Assembly (NCBI GenBank): GCA_026196955.1
Contig: JAPHTO010000039.1
Coordinates: 1 to 50,270 of the forward strand
Direction of reading: 5' to 3'
Length of the DNA: 50,270 bases
Origin: Colwellia sp.
Lineage (GTDB): Bacteria; Pseudomonadota; Gammaproteobacteria; Enterobacterales; Alteromonadaceae
The notes below the pieces were generated by a model. That model was not told where the DNA came from, did no database searches, and saw only the letters and a program-made list of their open reading frames with translations. The position numbers and the translations under genes were made by a program. The number at the start of each line of letters is the position of its first letter. Position 1 is the stretch's first letter. Positions 26,598-35,875 of the stretch are shown piece after piece.

Positions 26598-27698
26598 ATG
26601 ATTCAATTACCTGAACAAGGTGAACTCTCGGCTGTAGCAGCTAAATCAATGGCACAGCATATCGCCTTTTCACCGTATATTTTCCAAGCTACGGTAGCCT
26701 TAAAAGAACTAGGAATTTTACAGTTTATTGATAAAAACAGACGTAAAGGCGTACTACTGAGTGAAATAGTTGATGCGGTAAACGTGAGTGAATATGGTGT
26801 CAGTGTATTATTAGACTTTGCTTTAACTTGTGGCCTAGTAACCTTAACACCTGATGAAAGTGAGCAAGATAGCTTACCTCGTTACGGTATAACTAAAGTT
26901 GCCTTCTTTCTTTTACATGACGAAATGTCGATTGTTAATTTTGATTTTACTCAACATTTTGGTTATCAAGGTTTAGCAAATCTTACTGAGTCAATCAAAA
27001 CAGGTAAGCCTGAAGGCTTAAAAGTGTTTGGCGATTGGCCAACTTTATACCCTCACCTACCTGAATTACCTGATAAAACAAGAGAAAGTTGGTTTGCTTT
27101 TGATCACTTTTATTCAGACCATGCTTTTGATGAAATTTTACCCTTAGTTTTTGCTAGTCAGCCAAAGCATATTGTTGATATTGGTGGCAATACTGGTCGC
27201 TTTACCACTAAGTGTTTACAGTATGATAGTGAAGTACAAATGACAATTATGGACTTGCCGCCACAGCTTGCCAAAGCGCAAAAAAACATTGCCGCTGCAG
27301 GTTTCAGTGAGCGTTTTCATCCATTTCCTTGTGATATGTTAGATCCTAAACAAGCATTGGCAAAAAATGCTGATGTATACTGGATGAGTCAATTTTTAGA
27401 TTGCTTTTCAGAGCCCCAAATTAAAACCATATTATCGAATATTGCCAATGGAATTTCGGGCCAGCAACGAGTATTAATCCTAGAAACTTTTTGGGATGCG
27501 CAAAAATTTGATGCTGCTGCATTTAGTTTAAACGCAACATCCCTTTATTTTACTTGCTTTGCTAATGGTAATAGCCGCATGTATGCCGCCGATAAATTTA
27601 CGGCTTTGGTTGAAAAAAGTGGTTTAAAAATAGAGCAGCAAATTGATGATATTGGTCTAGGCCATAGCTTGCTTGTGTGTAGCAAAGCGACTAATTGA
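26598..27698 (+). CDS. SAM-dependent methyltransferase (dimerisation-domain class I type)
   Basis: A 366-residue protein with an N-terminal winged-helix/dimerisation domain (about residues 1-100) and a C-terminal Rossmann methyltransferase domain. SAM motif I is VDIGGNTGRF and the downstream MDLPPQLAKAQKN supplies the acidic ribose ligand. This family includes hydroxyindole O-methyltransferase-like enzymes; in aryl polyene clusters a methyltransferase modifies the aryl head group. Whether it adds an O- or C-methyl group cannot be told. A Shine-Dalgarno GGAAG sits inside a five-codon upstream frame (26584-26601) whose stop overlaps this start. Confidence 0.88.
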   Translation: MIQLPEQGELSAVAAKSMAQHIAFSPYIFQATVALKELGILQFIDKNRRKGVLLSEIVDAVNVSEYGVSVLLDFALTCGLVTLTPDESEQDSLPRYGITKVAFFLLHDEMSIVNFDFTQHFGYQGLANLTESIKTGKPEGLKVFGDWPTLYPHLPELPDKTRESWFAFDHFYSDHAFDEILPLVFASQPKHIVDIGGNTGRFTTKCLQYDSEVQMTIMDLPPQLAKAQKNIAAAGFSERFHPFPCDMLDPKQALAKNADVYWMSQFLDCFSEPQIKTILSNIANGISGQQRVLILETFWDAQKFDAAAFSLNATSLYFTCFANGNSRMYAADKFTALVEKSGLKIEQQIDDIGLGHSLLVCSKATN

Positions 27699-27718
27699 TA
27701 ATATAGGTACGCAATACT

Positions 27719-28351
27719 GTGTTAACTCGAATCAAACAAGGTGTTTTACTCATAATTACTGTGCTCATTGTCAGTGCCTGTGCTACGCGCACCACTGATA
27801 TTCACCGTGTTGTGCTTGATGAAAACATGAGTTATGTATTGCAACCTATACCCAACCACTTAATGAATACTGGTATACAGGCCTTGTTTACGGTCAAGCA
27901 GCAAGGTAAAGAAAAGCAGTTTTTAATCCAGGTAGAAATGACAAAATCACATTTACTTGTTTCTGGTATGACAATCGAAGGGTTATCTCTTTTTAATCTT
28001 GATTGGCATACGGCTAAAGGCAAGGTAAATTATGATCAAAAAATTGCCATTGAGCCACTAAGGGTATTGGCCGAGTTGCAATTAGTGCTGTGGCCTGTAG
28101 ACGCTATATCCCAAGGTCTAAAACAAGGAAGCCAAGAAATAATATCTCAAACCCATCGAGAAATTTCTTCGGCTAATGCCGTCATATATCAAATTGAACA
28201 GCAAGCTAAAATAAGTCACCTAATTAACCTTAAGCACAATTACTCAATAGTGATAGAGGAATTAGAGCGCTGGCAACTAGCCGAAGACAAAAGCGTGGAA
28301 AACGGGCAGGAACAACGCCTAGAACAAGAGAAAGTGGAAACTCAGCTATGA
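27719..28351 (+). CDS. apeN: DUF3261 lipoprotein of aryl polyene cluster
   Basis: A 210-residue lipoprotein with lipobox VSAC (Cys21 region). The mature part has an outer-membrane-carrier-like beta pattern (KQFLIQVEMTKSHLLVSGM, LFNLDWHTAKG) seen in DUF3261 proteins that always accompany aryl polyene clusters. It probably receives pigment lipid from the LolA-like carrier at the outer membrane, like a LolB. The start is GTG. The last residues are very rich in Glu and Gln. It overlaps the ketosynthase gene by four bases (ATGA). Confidence 0.85.
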   Translation: MLTRIKQGVLLIITVLIVSACATRTTDIHRVVLDENMSYVLQPIPNHLMNTGIQALFTVKQQGKEKQFLIQVEMTKSHLLVSGMTIEGLSLFNLDWHTAKGKVNYDQKIAIEPLRVLAELQLVLWPVDAISQGLKQGSQEIISQTHREISSANAVIYQIEQQAKISHLINLKHNYSIVIEELERWQLAEDKSVENGQEQRLEQEKVETQL

Positions 28352-29547
28352 CTATTTATTTAAATGAACTGGGGTTGGCATGTGCACTAGGTTCAAACAA
28401 AGAAACCGTGTTAGCTAACTTTCTTGCTGGTGAACAAAGTTTTATGCAAGCAGATAACAGCTTTGGTATTGAAACTGTTATTGGTAAAGTACATGAACAA
28501 CTCCCTGATTTAACAAAATACGGTGCTTATCAACAAAGCCGTAATAATCAATTAGCCTTTTTGGCATTTGAGCAAATTGCTGAAAAATTCACACAAGTAA
28601 AGTCTAAGTTGCGCAAAGAAAAAGCACGTGAAATAAATGTTGCTGTTGTTATTGGCACCAGCACTTCAGGTATCGCCAGCGGTGAAGAGTCCATGCAGCA
28701 ATATTTATCGTCAGGTGCCCATAATCAAGATTACCACTACGCTATACAAGAAATGGGAGCCACGGTAGAATTTATTGCTACATTGGCAGGTGCAAACGCC
28801 AGTGTCTATAGTATATCTACTGCTTGTACTTCCAGCTCAAAAGCACTCATTAGTGGTCAACGATTATTAGAAAATGGATTAGCGGATATAGTTATAGCCG
28901 GCGGTGTTGATAGCCTATGCAAAATGACTATCAACGGTTTTAATGCCTTAGAATCTATCTCAGCAACACATACCCAACCCTTTCAAACTCAACGTTGCGG
29001 TATTAATATTGGCGAAGGTGCCGCACTCTTTGTAATGAGTAAGTTAGCTGACAATATCGCACTTACTGGCTTTGGCGAAAGTAGTGATGCTCATCATATC
29101 TCTGCTCCACACCCCGAAGGCAAAGGCGCAAAGCAAGCTATGTTAGCGGCTCTTGAAAGTGCAAATTTATCAGCACAAGATATTAGCTATATTAATTTAC
29201 ACGGCACTGGCACAATGCAAAACGATGCTATGGAGGCAAAAGCCGTAGCTCATGTATTTGATAAGGTGACTCCTTGTAGCGCGAGTAAATCCTTACACGG
29301 ACATTGCTTAGGCGCAGCGGGTGCAATTGAGGCAGGCTTATGCTGGTTATTACTTAGCGATGGCAATAAAGAAAACCAATATCCTAAAATGAACATTGTT
29401 GGCGATATTGATGTTAATCTTGATGAAATTAATTTAACACTTGAAAATAATCAACCCAACAAAGAGATTCGCCATTGCATGTCAAATTCCTATGCATTTG
29501 GTGGAAACAATGCCAGTTTAATTTTATCTAATGAGCAAGTTGGCTAA
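28348..29547 (+). CDS. apeO: Beta-ketoacyl-ACP synthase (elongating)
   Basis: A 399-residue ketosynthase with a complete triad: Cys160 (STACTSSS), His284 (NLHGTGTMQND) and His318 (KSLHGHCLGAAG). It condenses the acyl or aryl starter with malonyl-ACP. In Xenorhabdus the corresponding ApeO works with the chain length factor ApeC. The ATGA overlap with the DUF3261 gene shows coupled translation. Confidence 0.94.
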   Translation: MTIYLNELGLACALGSNKETVLANFLAGEQSFMQADNSFGIETVIGKVHEQLPDLTKYGAYQQSRNNQLAFLAFEQIAEKFTQVKSKLRKEKAREINVAVVIGTSTSGIASGEESMQQYLSSGAHNQDYHYAIQEMGATVEFIATLAGANASVYSISTACTSSSKALISGQRLLENGLADIVIAGGVDSLCKMTINGFNALESISATHTQPFQTQRCGINIGEGAALFVMSKLADNIALTGFGESSDAHHISAPHPEGKGAKQAMLAALESANLSAQDISYINLHGTGTMQNDAMEAKAVAHVFDKVTPCSASKSLHGHCLGAAGAIEAGLCWLLLSDGNKENQYPKMNIVGDIDVNLDEINLTLENNQPNKEIRHCMSNSYAFGGNNASLILSNEQVG

Positions 29548-29564
29548 GGGCGTTTAGTAATAAT

Positions 29565-30017
29565 ATGTACAATATTGAAGCAGTAATTAAACATAGAAAG
29601 CCAATGCGATTAGTGGATGAATTAATCTCATTTGATGAAGATAGCGCTAGCGTATTGGTCAATATCAACGAAGCGTGTGAGTTTTATCAAGCTGATCAGC
29701 TAGGCGTGCCAAGTTATGTAGGTATTGAATATATGGCACAATGCATCGCGGCTCAAGCAGGCGCCAATGAATTAGCCTCTGGTGGTGATATTAAACTAGG
29801 TTTTTTGTTAGGTACTCGAAAATATAAACCTAACGTTACTTTTTTCTCCAATGGCAAAACCTTAAAGGTAAGTGCAACACGGTTGATGGAAGATGCTGCA
29901 GGTCTATCGGTTTTTGACTGTCTAATAGTCGCCACAGATCAGGAGGACATTATCTTAGCCCAAGCAAAAATTAACGTCTTTCAACCTGAAAACTCAGCGG
30001 CATATCTTCAGGAATAA
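29565..30017 (+). CDS. apeP: 3-hydroxyacyl-ACP dehydratase-like hotdog protein
   Basis: A 150-residue hotdog protein of the ApeP type. It has the N-terminal HRKPMRLVDELISFD region, common to 3-hydroxymyristoyl dehydratase relatives, and GVPSYVGIEYMAQCIAAQAG, the FabZ-like helix. It is expected to act as partner of the small dehydratase ApeI (19516-19869). Confidence 0.9.
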   Translation: MYNIEAVIKHRKPMRLVDELISFDEDSASVLVNINEACEFYQADQLGVPSYVGIEYMAQCIAAQAGANELASGGDIKLGFLLGTRKYKPNVTFFSNGKTLKVSATRLMEDAAGLSVFDCLIVATDQEDIILAQAKINVFQPENSAAYLQE

Positions 30018-30056
30018 GCGCAGAAATAATGGTCAGTAAGTGACAGGAACAACTAA

Positions 30057-30797
30057 ATGAATAAAAACAACAATACGGTATTAGTAACAGGCTCAAGCAA
30101 AGGTATTGGCAGAGCTATTGCCATTGAGCTAGCAAAAAATGGCTTTGATATTGTCGTACATTACCACAGTGATATAGATGGCGCCCAAGAGACCTTAGCA
30201 CAAGTACAACAGCACCAACCACTGGGTAACAGTCGCGTTGTTCAGTTTGATATTGCTAATGGCGAACAAAGTAAGCAGGTTTTGACTACCGATATTGAAC
30301 AGTTTGGTGCTTATTATGGGGTTGTTTGTAACGCTGGTGTCCACAAAGATAACGCATTTCCAGCGATGACAACAGATGAATGGCATAAGGTAATTCACAC
30401 CAATCTAGACGGTTTCTACCATGTTGTACATCCATTAATTATGCCGATGATTCAATTACGTCAAGGTGGCCGCATTGTCGCTATCTCTTCAGTATCAGGC
30501 ATTTTAGGCAATCGTGGCCAAGTTAATTATAGTGCTTCAAAAGCTGGCTTAATTGGCGCGGTGAAAGCGTTAGCTTTAGAGCTAGCTAAAAGAAAGATCA
30601 CTGTGAACTGTGTTGCTCCAGGTATTATTCATACAGAAATGACTGAAGATATGCCTAAAGAGATGATTAAACAAGTTGTGCCTATGCGCAGAGCAGGTAC
30701 CGATCTGGAAGTAGCAGCAACCGTCAATTTTTTATTTTCTTCTGGCGCAAACTATATAACCAGGCAGGTCATTAGCGTCGATGGAGGGTTAAGTTAA
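30057..30797 (+). CDS. apeQ: 3-ketoacyl-ACP reductase (SDR)
   Basis: A 246-residue short-chain dehydrogenase of the FabG type. The NADP-binding motif TGSSKGIGRA is at residues 11-20, NAG at 92-94, and the catalytic Ser145, Tyr158 and Lys162 (YSASK). It reduces the beta-keto group in each polyene extension cycle. The last base overlaps the start of the next ketosynthase gene (TAATG). Confidence 0.94.
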   Translation: MNKNNNTVLVTGSSKGIGRAIAIELAKNGFDIVVHYHSDIDGAQETLAQVQQHQPLGNSRVVQFDIANGEQSKQVLTTDIEQFGAYYGVVCNAGVHKDNAFPAMTTDEWHKVIHTNLDGFYHVVHPLIMPMIQLRQGGRIVAISSVSGILGNRGQVNYSASKAGLIGAVKALALELAKRKITVNCVAPGIIHTEMTEDMPKEMIKQVVPMRRAGTDLEVAATVNFLFSSGANYITRQVISVDGGLS

Positions 30798-32023
30798 TGC
30801 ATCGTGTCGTCGTTACCGGTATGTCGGCAATCACCGCCTTGGGTGATAACTGGACAGATTTTTCAGCTAAATTGAAACAAGGTGAAAATGCCATACAATA
30901 TCATGAATTGTGGGATGGCTATGATGAGCTTAATACCCGTTTAGCCGCACCTGTGTTAGACTTCAACAAACCAAAACATTACAGCAGAAAGCAATGTCGC
31001 TCGATGGGAAGAGTGTCCTTGATGGCAACAACAGCTACTGAACGAGCATTGCAGCAAGCTAATTTACTCGATAGTGAGCTATTAACGAACGGTGACTTGG
31101 GCATAGCGTATGGATCAAGTACTGGCTCAACAGCACCCTTTGTAGATTTTGCCAATTTGCTTAGTGATAAAAGTATGACCGGCATTACTTCCACGAGTTA
31201 TATAAAAATGATGGCACATACAACAGCCGTCAATGTCGGGGTGTTTTTTGGTGTTAAAGGACGTGTGTATACCACCAGCTCAGCCTGTACCTCAGGCTCG
31301 CAAGCTTTAGGTTATGCCTATGAAGCGATTAAATATGGCAAACAAACAGCCATGATTGCGGGTGGCGCCGAAGAATTATGCGTCACTATTGCTGCCGTTT
31401 TTGATACCTTGTTTGCAACGAGTACACAAAATGATAACCCTAAAAATAGCCCTAAACCTTATGATACAGAGCGAGATGGGTTAGTGATTGGCGAGGGCGC
31501 CTGTAGCTTTATTTTAGAAAGTTACGAATCAGCTAAAGCACGTGGTGCTACTATTCTCGCTGAACTGGTTGGTTATGGTACCAATTCAGACGGTCAGCAT
31601 GTCACTCAACCTTCTGCAGATACTATGCAAATTGCTATGGAAATGGCCATAAAAGACGCTGGCATTAAACCTAGCGATATTGGCTATGTAAATGGTCATG
31701 GAACCGCGACTGAAAAAGGTGATATTGCCGAAACCCAGGCAACAGAAAAAGCATTGGGTAAACATACTCCAATTAGCTCACTTAAAAGTTATCTTGGTCA
31801 TACCTTAGGAGCCTGTGGCAGTATCGAAGCTTGGGCCAGTATTAACATGATGCAGGATAATTGGTTTGCACCAACCGCTAATTTGAAGAATATTGATCCC
31901 CTGTGCGGTGATTTAACTTACATTCAAGAGGAAGGCTTGGCACAAGAAACCAACTTTATTATGACAAATAACTTTGCCTTTGGTGGTATTAATACGTCAT
32001 TAATATTCAAAAGATATAGATAG
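30797..32023 (+). CDS. apeR: Second beta-ketoacyl-ACP synthase of aryl polyene cluster
   Basis: A 408-residue ketosynthase with the full triad: Cys164 (SSACTSGSQA), His301 (NGHGTATEKGD) and His335 (LKSYLGHTLGAC). It is diverged from ApeO and probably plays a distinct role, such as priming or early condensation. It ends the operon; a hairpin covers the stop codon (32019-32048). Confidence 0.93.
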   Translation: MHRVVVTGMSAITALGDNWTDFSAKLKQGENAIQYHELWDGYDELNTRLAAPVLDFNKPKHYSRKQCRSMGRVSLMATTATERALQQANLLDSELLTNGDLGIAYGSSTGSTAPFVDFANLLSDKSMTGITSTSYIKMMAHTTAVNVGVFFGVKGRVYTTSSACTSGSQALGYAYEAIKYGKQTAMIAGGAEELCVTIAAVFDTLFATSTQNDNPKNSPKPYDTERDGLVIGEGACSFILESYESAKARGATILAELVGYGTNSDGQHVTQPSADTMQIAMEMAIKDAGIKPSDIGYVNGHGTATEKGDIAETQATEKALGKHTPISSLKSYLGHTLGACGSIEAWASINMMQDNWFAPTANLKNIDPLCGDLTYIQEEGLAQETNFIMTNNFAFGGINTSLIFKRYR

Positions 32024-32048
32024 CACCAGTAATATCACTAGTGCTATC
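32019..32048 (+). terminator. Candidate terminator of the aryl polyene operon
   Basis: An inverted repeat, GATAGCAC and GTGCTATC, with a 14-nt loop begins at the apeR stop codon. There is no long T-run after it, so it may be a weak or bidirectional terminator. Confidence 0.5.
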
Positions 32049-32070
32049 AGATGAATACTGTAAAGCGACT

Positions 32071-32730
32071 TTAGTCAGTCAAAGCTTTTTTAACTTCTTC
32101 ATCATTAAAAATATCTATCAATTGATCTCTATATGCTCGAAGCACATTATTTTGCGGTGACTCGCTCGCTTTTTCTTCAATTACATCACGCTCTTTTATT
32201 TCTTTCTCTAGTGTTTTTCCATCAGCAATCTCATAAACATAAATGGTTGTATCTGTATCAAAGTTAAATGCTGTAACCCAATTTAAATTGATGCTGAAAT
32301 ACCATTCTTGTAGATCAAGTACGAGCATCTTTTGTGCATCATGCTCAGTAAGAATGTCTTTAGCATTATTTTCGTTTACCGGAGTATCGAGATTAGCAGA
32401 GACAACATTCCAACCACTATTTGATAAGCCCGTGGTCAGCCTATGCTCTAAAAATTGAGATAAATTTTTATCTTTATCACCATCTTCTGTCGCTAATACT
32501 TGATTCACATGCCAATCAACAGGTATGCCAAAAGAGGCATGTGCTTTACCTACGTAATTTTTTGGCTTGCCTTCTTTAATTCGTTTTCTATTATCAACGA
32601 CAGAGATCACGACTTTTTCTTGCGCTTTATAGGCAATTTTTGGCGTTTGTTCTGCAAGAGGAATGGGGGTTACACAGCCAGTTAAAGCGACAGCAAAAAT
32701 GATGCTAAGTAAAATTTTAATCGATTTCAT
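32071..32730 (-). CDS. Lipoprotein, unknown function
   Basis: A 219-residue protein with a lipoprotein signal ending LTGC (Cys19). The mature part contains the early pattern VVISVVDNRKRIKEGKPKNY, a YajG-like start of outer-membrane lipoproteins, but I cannot assign a named family. It is convergent with the polyene operon (47 bp between stops) and so is probably an independent gene. The upstream region toward gabT holds no other gene. Confidence 0.7.
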   Translation of the reverse strand: MKSIKILLSIIFAVALTGCVTPIPLAEQTPKIAYKAQEKVVISVVDNRKRIKEGKPKNYVGKAHASFGIPVDWHVNQVLATEDGDKDKNLSQFLEHRLTTGLSNSGWNVVSANLDTPVNENNAKDILTEHDAQKMLVLDLQEWYFSINLNWVTAFNFDTDTTIYVYEIADGKTLEKEIKERDVIEEKASESPQNNVLRAYRDQLIDIFNDEEVKKALTD

Positions 32731-32898
32731 ATTTTCCCTTTTTTTATTGTTGTTTTTAATTACACTAATGATTTCATATCTTTAGCAAAAATCATTATAT
32801 TCAATAAAAAGGGGTTTACAAGCTATTATTTAGCTTGGCTAATAATCACTTGATTGAAAGATCAAAGTTAAATTTACGGCAGGAGATGTTTTTCATGA

Positions 32899-32949
32899 AT
32901 TCCATGCTTATCAATATGCGTATAAGCCTTATATTAATAAACATGGAAT
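32899..32949 (-). terminator. Nested inverted repeat after gabT
   Basis: Outer arms ATTCCATG and CATGGAAT enclose an inner CTTAT/ATAAG pair. The structure lies just past the gabT stop on the minus strand, so it may end the gab transcript. There is no strong T-run. Confidence 0.4.
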
Positions 32950-32965
32950 GTTCACAGGTGAATGA

Positions 32966-34252
32966 CTAATCCACCAAACTAGCAAACAATTGTTCAAACT
33001 TGTCTAAACCTTCATTGGCTATTTCATCAGACATAGTTAATGCGGGTAAGAAACGAATTACATTTCCGTAAAAGCCACATGCTAATAAAATTAAACCGTG
33101 TTCAGCCGCTTTAGCGATAATAGCCTGTGTTAATTCAGTGTTGGCATTTTCAACGTCGCCATCGTTCATGAGTTCAAGAGCAATCATCGCCCCTTGGTTC
33201 CTAACATCACTGATCAAGCTTGGATATGTCGATTGTAAAGCAGAAAGGCGTTCATTAAACAAGGCACCAATTTGATTCGCACGTTCCACAAGGTTTTCTT
33301 CTTCAATAACATCAAGTACCGCAAGTGCTGCTGCACAGGCAACAGGAGAGCCGCCATAAGTACCTCCTAAGCCGCCCGGTAATGGGGCGTCCATAATGGC
33401 GCTTTTTCCTACCACAGCAGAAATAGGGAAACCACCCGCAATACCTTTAGCCATGGTCATTAAATCGGCTTCAACACCTGCATGTTCGAAACTGAACATC
33501 TTACCTGTACGGCCAAAGCCTGTTTGAATTTCATCGCCAATTAATACAATGCCATGCTCATCACATAAGGTACGAAGTGCCTGTAAAAATTCTGGTGGTG
33601 CTTGATAGAAACCACCTTCACCTTGCACTGGCTCGACAATAATAGCGGCTACATCAGTTGGGGCAATATCAACTTTAAATAAGTTATTTAGTGCCGTGAG
33701 TGAATCTTTTATTGAGATATCATGCTGCTCAATTGGAAATGGGGCATGAAAAATATCACCAGGAAACGGGCCAAATAAATTTTTATATGGGGTAATTTTA
33801 CCTGTTAAGGCCATGGTTAAATTTGTACGACCATGAAAACCGCCATTAAACGCAATAACACCACGACGACCTGTATGGGCACGGGCTATTTTCACGCAAT
33901 TCTCAACGGCTTCTGCGCCTGTTGAAACAAATATTGCTTTTTTCTCGCTATTCCCTGGCGCTATTTGTGTTAGCTTTTCCGCTAGCTCAACAGCAACTTC
34001 ATACGGGTTTACCATCACACAAGTATGGCTAAATTTATCAACCTGAGCTTTAACAGCTGCAACCACTTTTGGATGACTATGACCAGTATTACAAACGGCA
34101 ATACCGGTGCCAAAATCTATAAAACGATTACCTTCTACATCCCAAAGCTCAGCATTTTTTGCCTGCTCAGCATAAACGGGATAAACATTACCTTGACCAC
34201 GAGCGATCACTTTAGCTTTACGTGCTTGTAATTGTGCATTTGTTTGTGTCAT
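32966..34252 (-). CDS. gabT: 4-aminobutyrate aminotransferase
   Basis: A class III PLP aminotransferase of 428 residues from the ATG at 34252 (E. coli GabT is 426). The PLP lysine lies in MTMAKGIAGGFP, and the IGDEIQTGFGRTG segment contains the pyridine-nitrogen Asp. It converts GABA and 2-oxoglutarate to succinate semialdehyde and glutamate. A GTG at 34264 is possible, but the ATG has a better Shine-Dalgarno sequence (GAGAAAG). It lies 61 bp downstream of gabD on the same strand, so gabD and gabT probably form an operon. Confidence 0.93.
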   Translation of the reverse strand: MTQTNAQLQARKAKVIARGQGNVYPVYAEQAKNAELWDVEGNRFIDFGTGIAVCNTGHSHPKVVAAVKAQVDKFSHTCVMVNPYEVAVELAEKLTQIAPGNSEKKAIFVSTGAEAVENCVKIARAHTGRRGVIAFNGGFHGRTNLTMALTGKITPYKNLFGPFPGDIFHAPFPIEQHDISIKDSLTALNNLFKVDIAPTDVAAIIVEPVQGEGGFYQAPPEFLQALRTLCDEHGIVLIGDEIQTGFGRTGKMFSFEHAGVEADLMTMAKGIAGGFPISAVVGKSAIMDAPLPGGLGGTYGGSPVACAAALAVLDVIEEENLVERANQIGALFNERLSALQSTYPSLISDVRNQGAMIALELMNDGDVENANTELTQAIIAKAAEHGLILLACGFYGNVIRFLPALTMSDEIANEGLDKFEQLFASLVD

Positions 34253-34313
34253 TGTCTTTCTCACTTAATTTTTTAACGATAGGTTTTTAAACACTTGGCG
34301 TAACGTGATTTTG

Positions 34314-35771
34314 TTACTTGTCTAACCCACCCATACAAAGGTATTTGATTTCTAAATAATCATCTAAACCATACTTTGAACCTTCTCGGCCATTGCCTGA
34401 CTGCTTCATGCCACCAAACGGTGCGGCTGCATTAGAGATAATGCCTTCATTAATTCCCACCATGCCAAAATCCACTCCTTCAGCCACACGCCAAATTCGG
34501 CCAATATCACGTGAATAAAAGTAAGCGGCTAAACCAAATTCGGTATCATTGGCAATAGCAATGGCTTCTTCTTCATTTTTAAAGCTGATAATCGGTGACA
34601 CTGGGCCAAATATTTCATTATTAGCAATCGGCATATCATTGGTAACACCGGTGAGTACTGTTGGTGCTAAAAAGCTTTCGCCAAGGTTAGTGTCATAATC
34701 ACCTAAGGCAAGTTGTGCCCCGGCACTGATAGAGGCATCAATAAGCTTTTTAACATCGTCAACAGCTTGTGCTGTGATCATCGGTCCGATAGTAACGCCT
34801 TCCTCTAAGCCATCACCTAGCGATAAACCTTTAACTGCAGCAACAAACTTCTCAGTAAACTCAGCTAACACACCTTCTTGTACTAAAATTCGGTTAGTAC
34901 AAACACAAGTTTGCCCTGCATTACGGTATTTAGAGACCAAGGCTCCCGCAACGGCGGCATCGATATCGGCATCATCAAAAACAATAAATGGTGCATTGCC
35001 GCCCAGCTCCATCGACACCTTTTTAACAGTTGAAGCACATTGACTAATTAATGATTTACCAACACCTGTTGAGCCTGTGAAGGTGAATTTAGCCACATCT
35101 TCATGCTCAGTTAACACTTTACCCATACCGCGGGCATCATCACCAACAACAACATTAAAAACACCTGCTGGAATACCAGCGCGCTCAGCAAGCTCAGCCA
35201 TTGCCAATGCTGACAAGGGTGTTTGTGTCGCCGGACGAACAACAAAAGTACAGCCTGAAGCTAGCGCAGCAGCCGCTTTTCGGGCAATCATGGCATTGGG
35301 AAAATTCCACGGCGTTATCGCAGCAACAACACCAATAGGTTGCTTAATAACGACAATGCGCTTGTCACCTGACGGAGCCGGAATAGTATCGCCATAAACA
35401 CGCTTACCTTCCTCAGCAAACCATTCAATAAACGCTGCACCATAGGCAACTTCACCCTTAGCTTCTGCTAATGGTTTCCCTTGCTCTAAAGTTAAAATTC
35501 GCCCTAAATCATCCAGGTTGTCCATCATTAAATTGAACCAATTTCGCAATAAGGCTGCGCGCTCATTGGCTGATTTTGCCGACCATGCTTTAAAAGCGTC
35601 CTTAGCGGCTTTAATGGCTAATTCAGTTTCAATAACACCCGCATTGCTGACTTTGGCGACAGTCTTGCCTGTAGCAGGGTTATTAACGGCAATATCACCC
35701 GCACTGCTATGCCAACTACCATTGATATAGGAAAAGTTTTTCAACAATTGGGGATCGTTTAAATTATGCAT
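34314..35771 (-). CDS. gabD: Succinate-semialdehyde dehydrogenase
   Basis: A 485-residue aldehyde dehydrogenase from the ATG at 35771 (E. coli GabD is 482), chosen because a GAGG site precedes it and the upstream extension is not family-like. The catalytic Cys lies in NAGQTCVCTNR, Glu in MELGGNAPF, and the cofactor residues in ITPWNFPN. It oxidises succinate semialdehyde to succinate with NAD(P)+. It is followed by gabT. A LysR-type regulator is divergent 104 bp away, with a large inverted repeat between them. Confidence 0.93.
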   Translation of the reverse strand: MHNLNDPQLLKNFSYINGSWHSSAGDIAVNNPATGKTVAKVSNAGVIETELAIKAAKDAFKAWSAKSANERAALLRNWFNLMMDNLDDLGRILTLEQGKPLAEAKGEVAYGAAFIEWFAEEGKRVYGDTIPAPSGDKRIVVIKQPIGVVAAITPWNFPNAMIARKAAAALASGCTFVVRPATQTPLSALAMAELAERAGIPAGVFNVVVGDDARGMGKVLTEHEDVAKFTFTGSTGVGKSLISQCASTVKKVSMELGGNAPFIVFDDADIDAAVAGALVSKYRNAGQTCVCTNRILVQEGVLAEFTEKFVAAVKGLSLGDGLEEGVTIGPMITAQAVDDVKKLIDASISAGAQLALGDYDTNLGESFLAPTVLTGVTNDMPIANNEIFGPVSPIISFKNEEEAIAIANDTEFGLAAYFYSRDIGRIWRVAEGVDFGMVGINEGIISNAAAPFGGMKQSGNGREGSKYGLDDYLEIKYLCMGGLDK

Positions 35772-35823
35772 GATTACCTCTAAAGCGATAAATAATAGAT
35801 AACTACTATTGAATAACAATTTT

Positions 35824-35859
35824 AACTAGGTTTAAATACTAAACATTAAACCTTTAGTT
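35824..35859. promoter_or_regulatory. Candidate LysR operator between gabD and the divergent regulator
   Basis: An inverted repeat: AGGTTTAA (35828-35835) and TTAAACCT (35846-35853), with extended arms AACTAGGTTTAA and TTAAACCTTTAGTT. It lies in the 104-bp divergent spacer and ends 16 bp before the LysR start. LysR-type regulators commonly bind such AT-rich dyads. Confidence 0.5.
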
Positions 35860-35875
35860 TTATGGCGGTAAAACT

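Noticed and set aside
26584-26601. Five-codon upstream frame (MEVNK) overlapping the methyltransferase start
   Set aside because: It is probably only the by-product of the GGAAG ribosome-binding site of the methyltransferase gene; too short to treat as a leader peptide.
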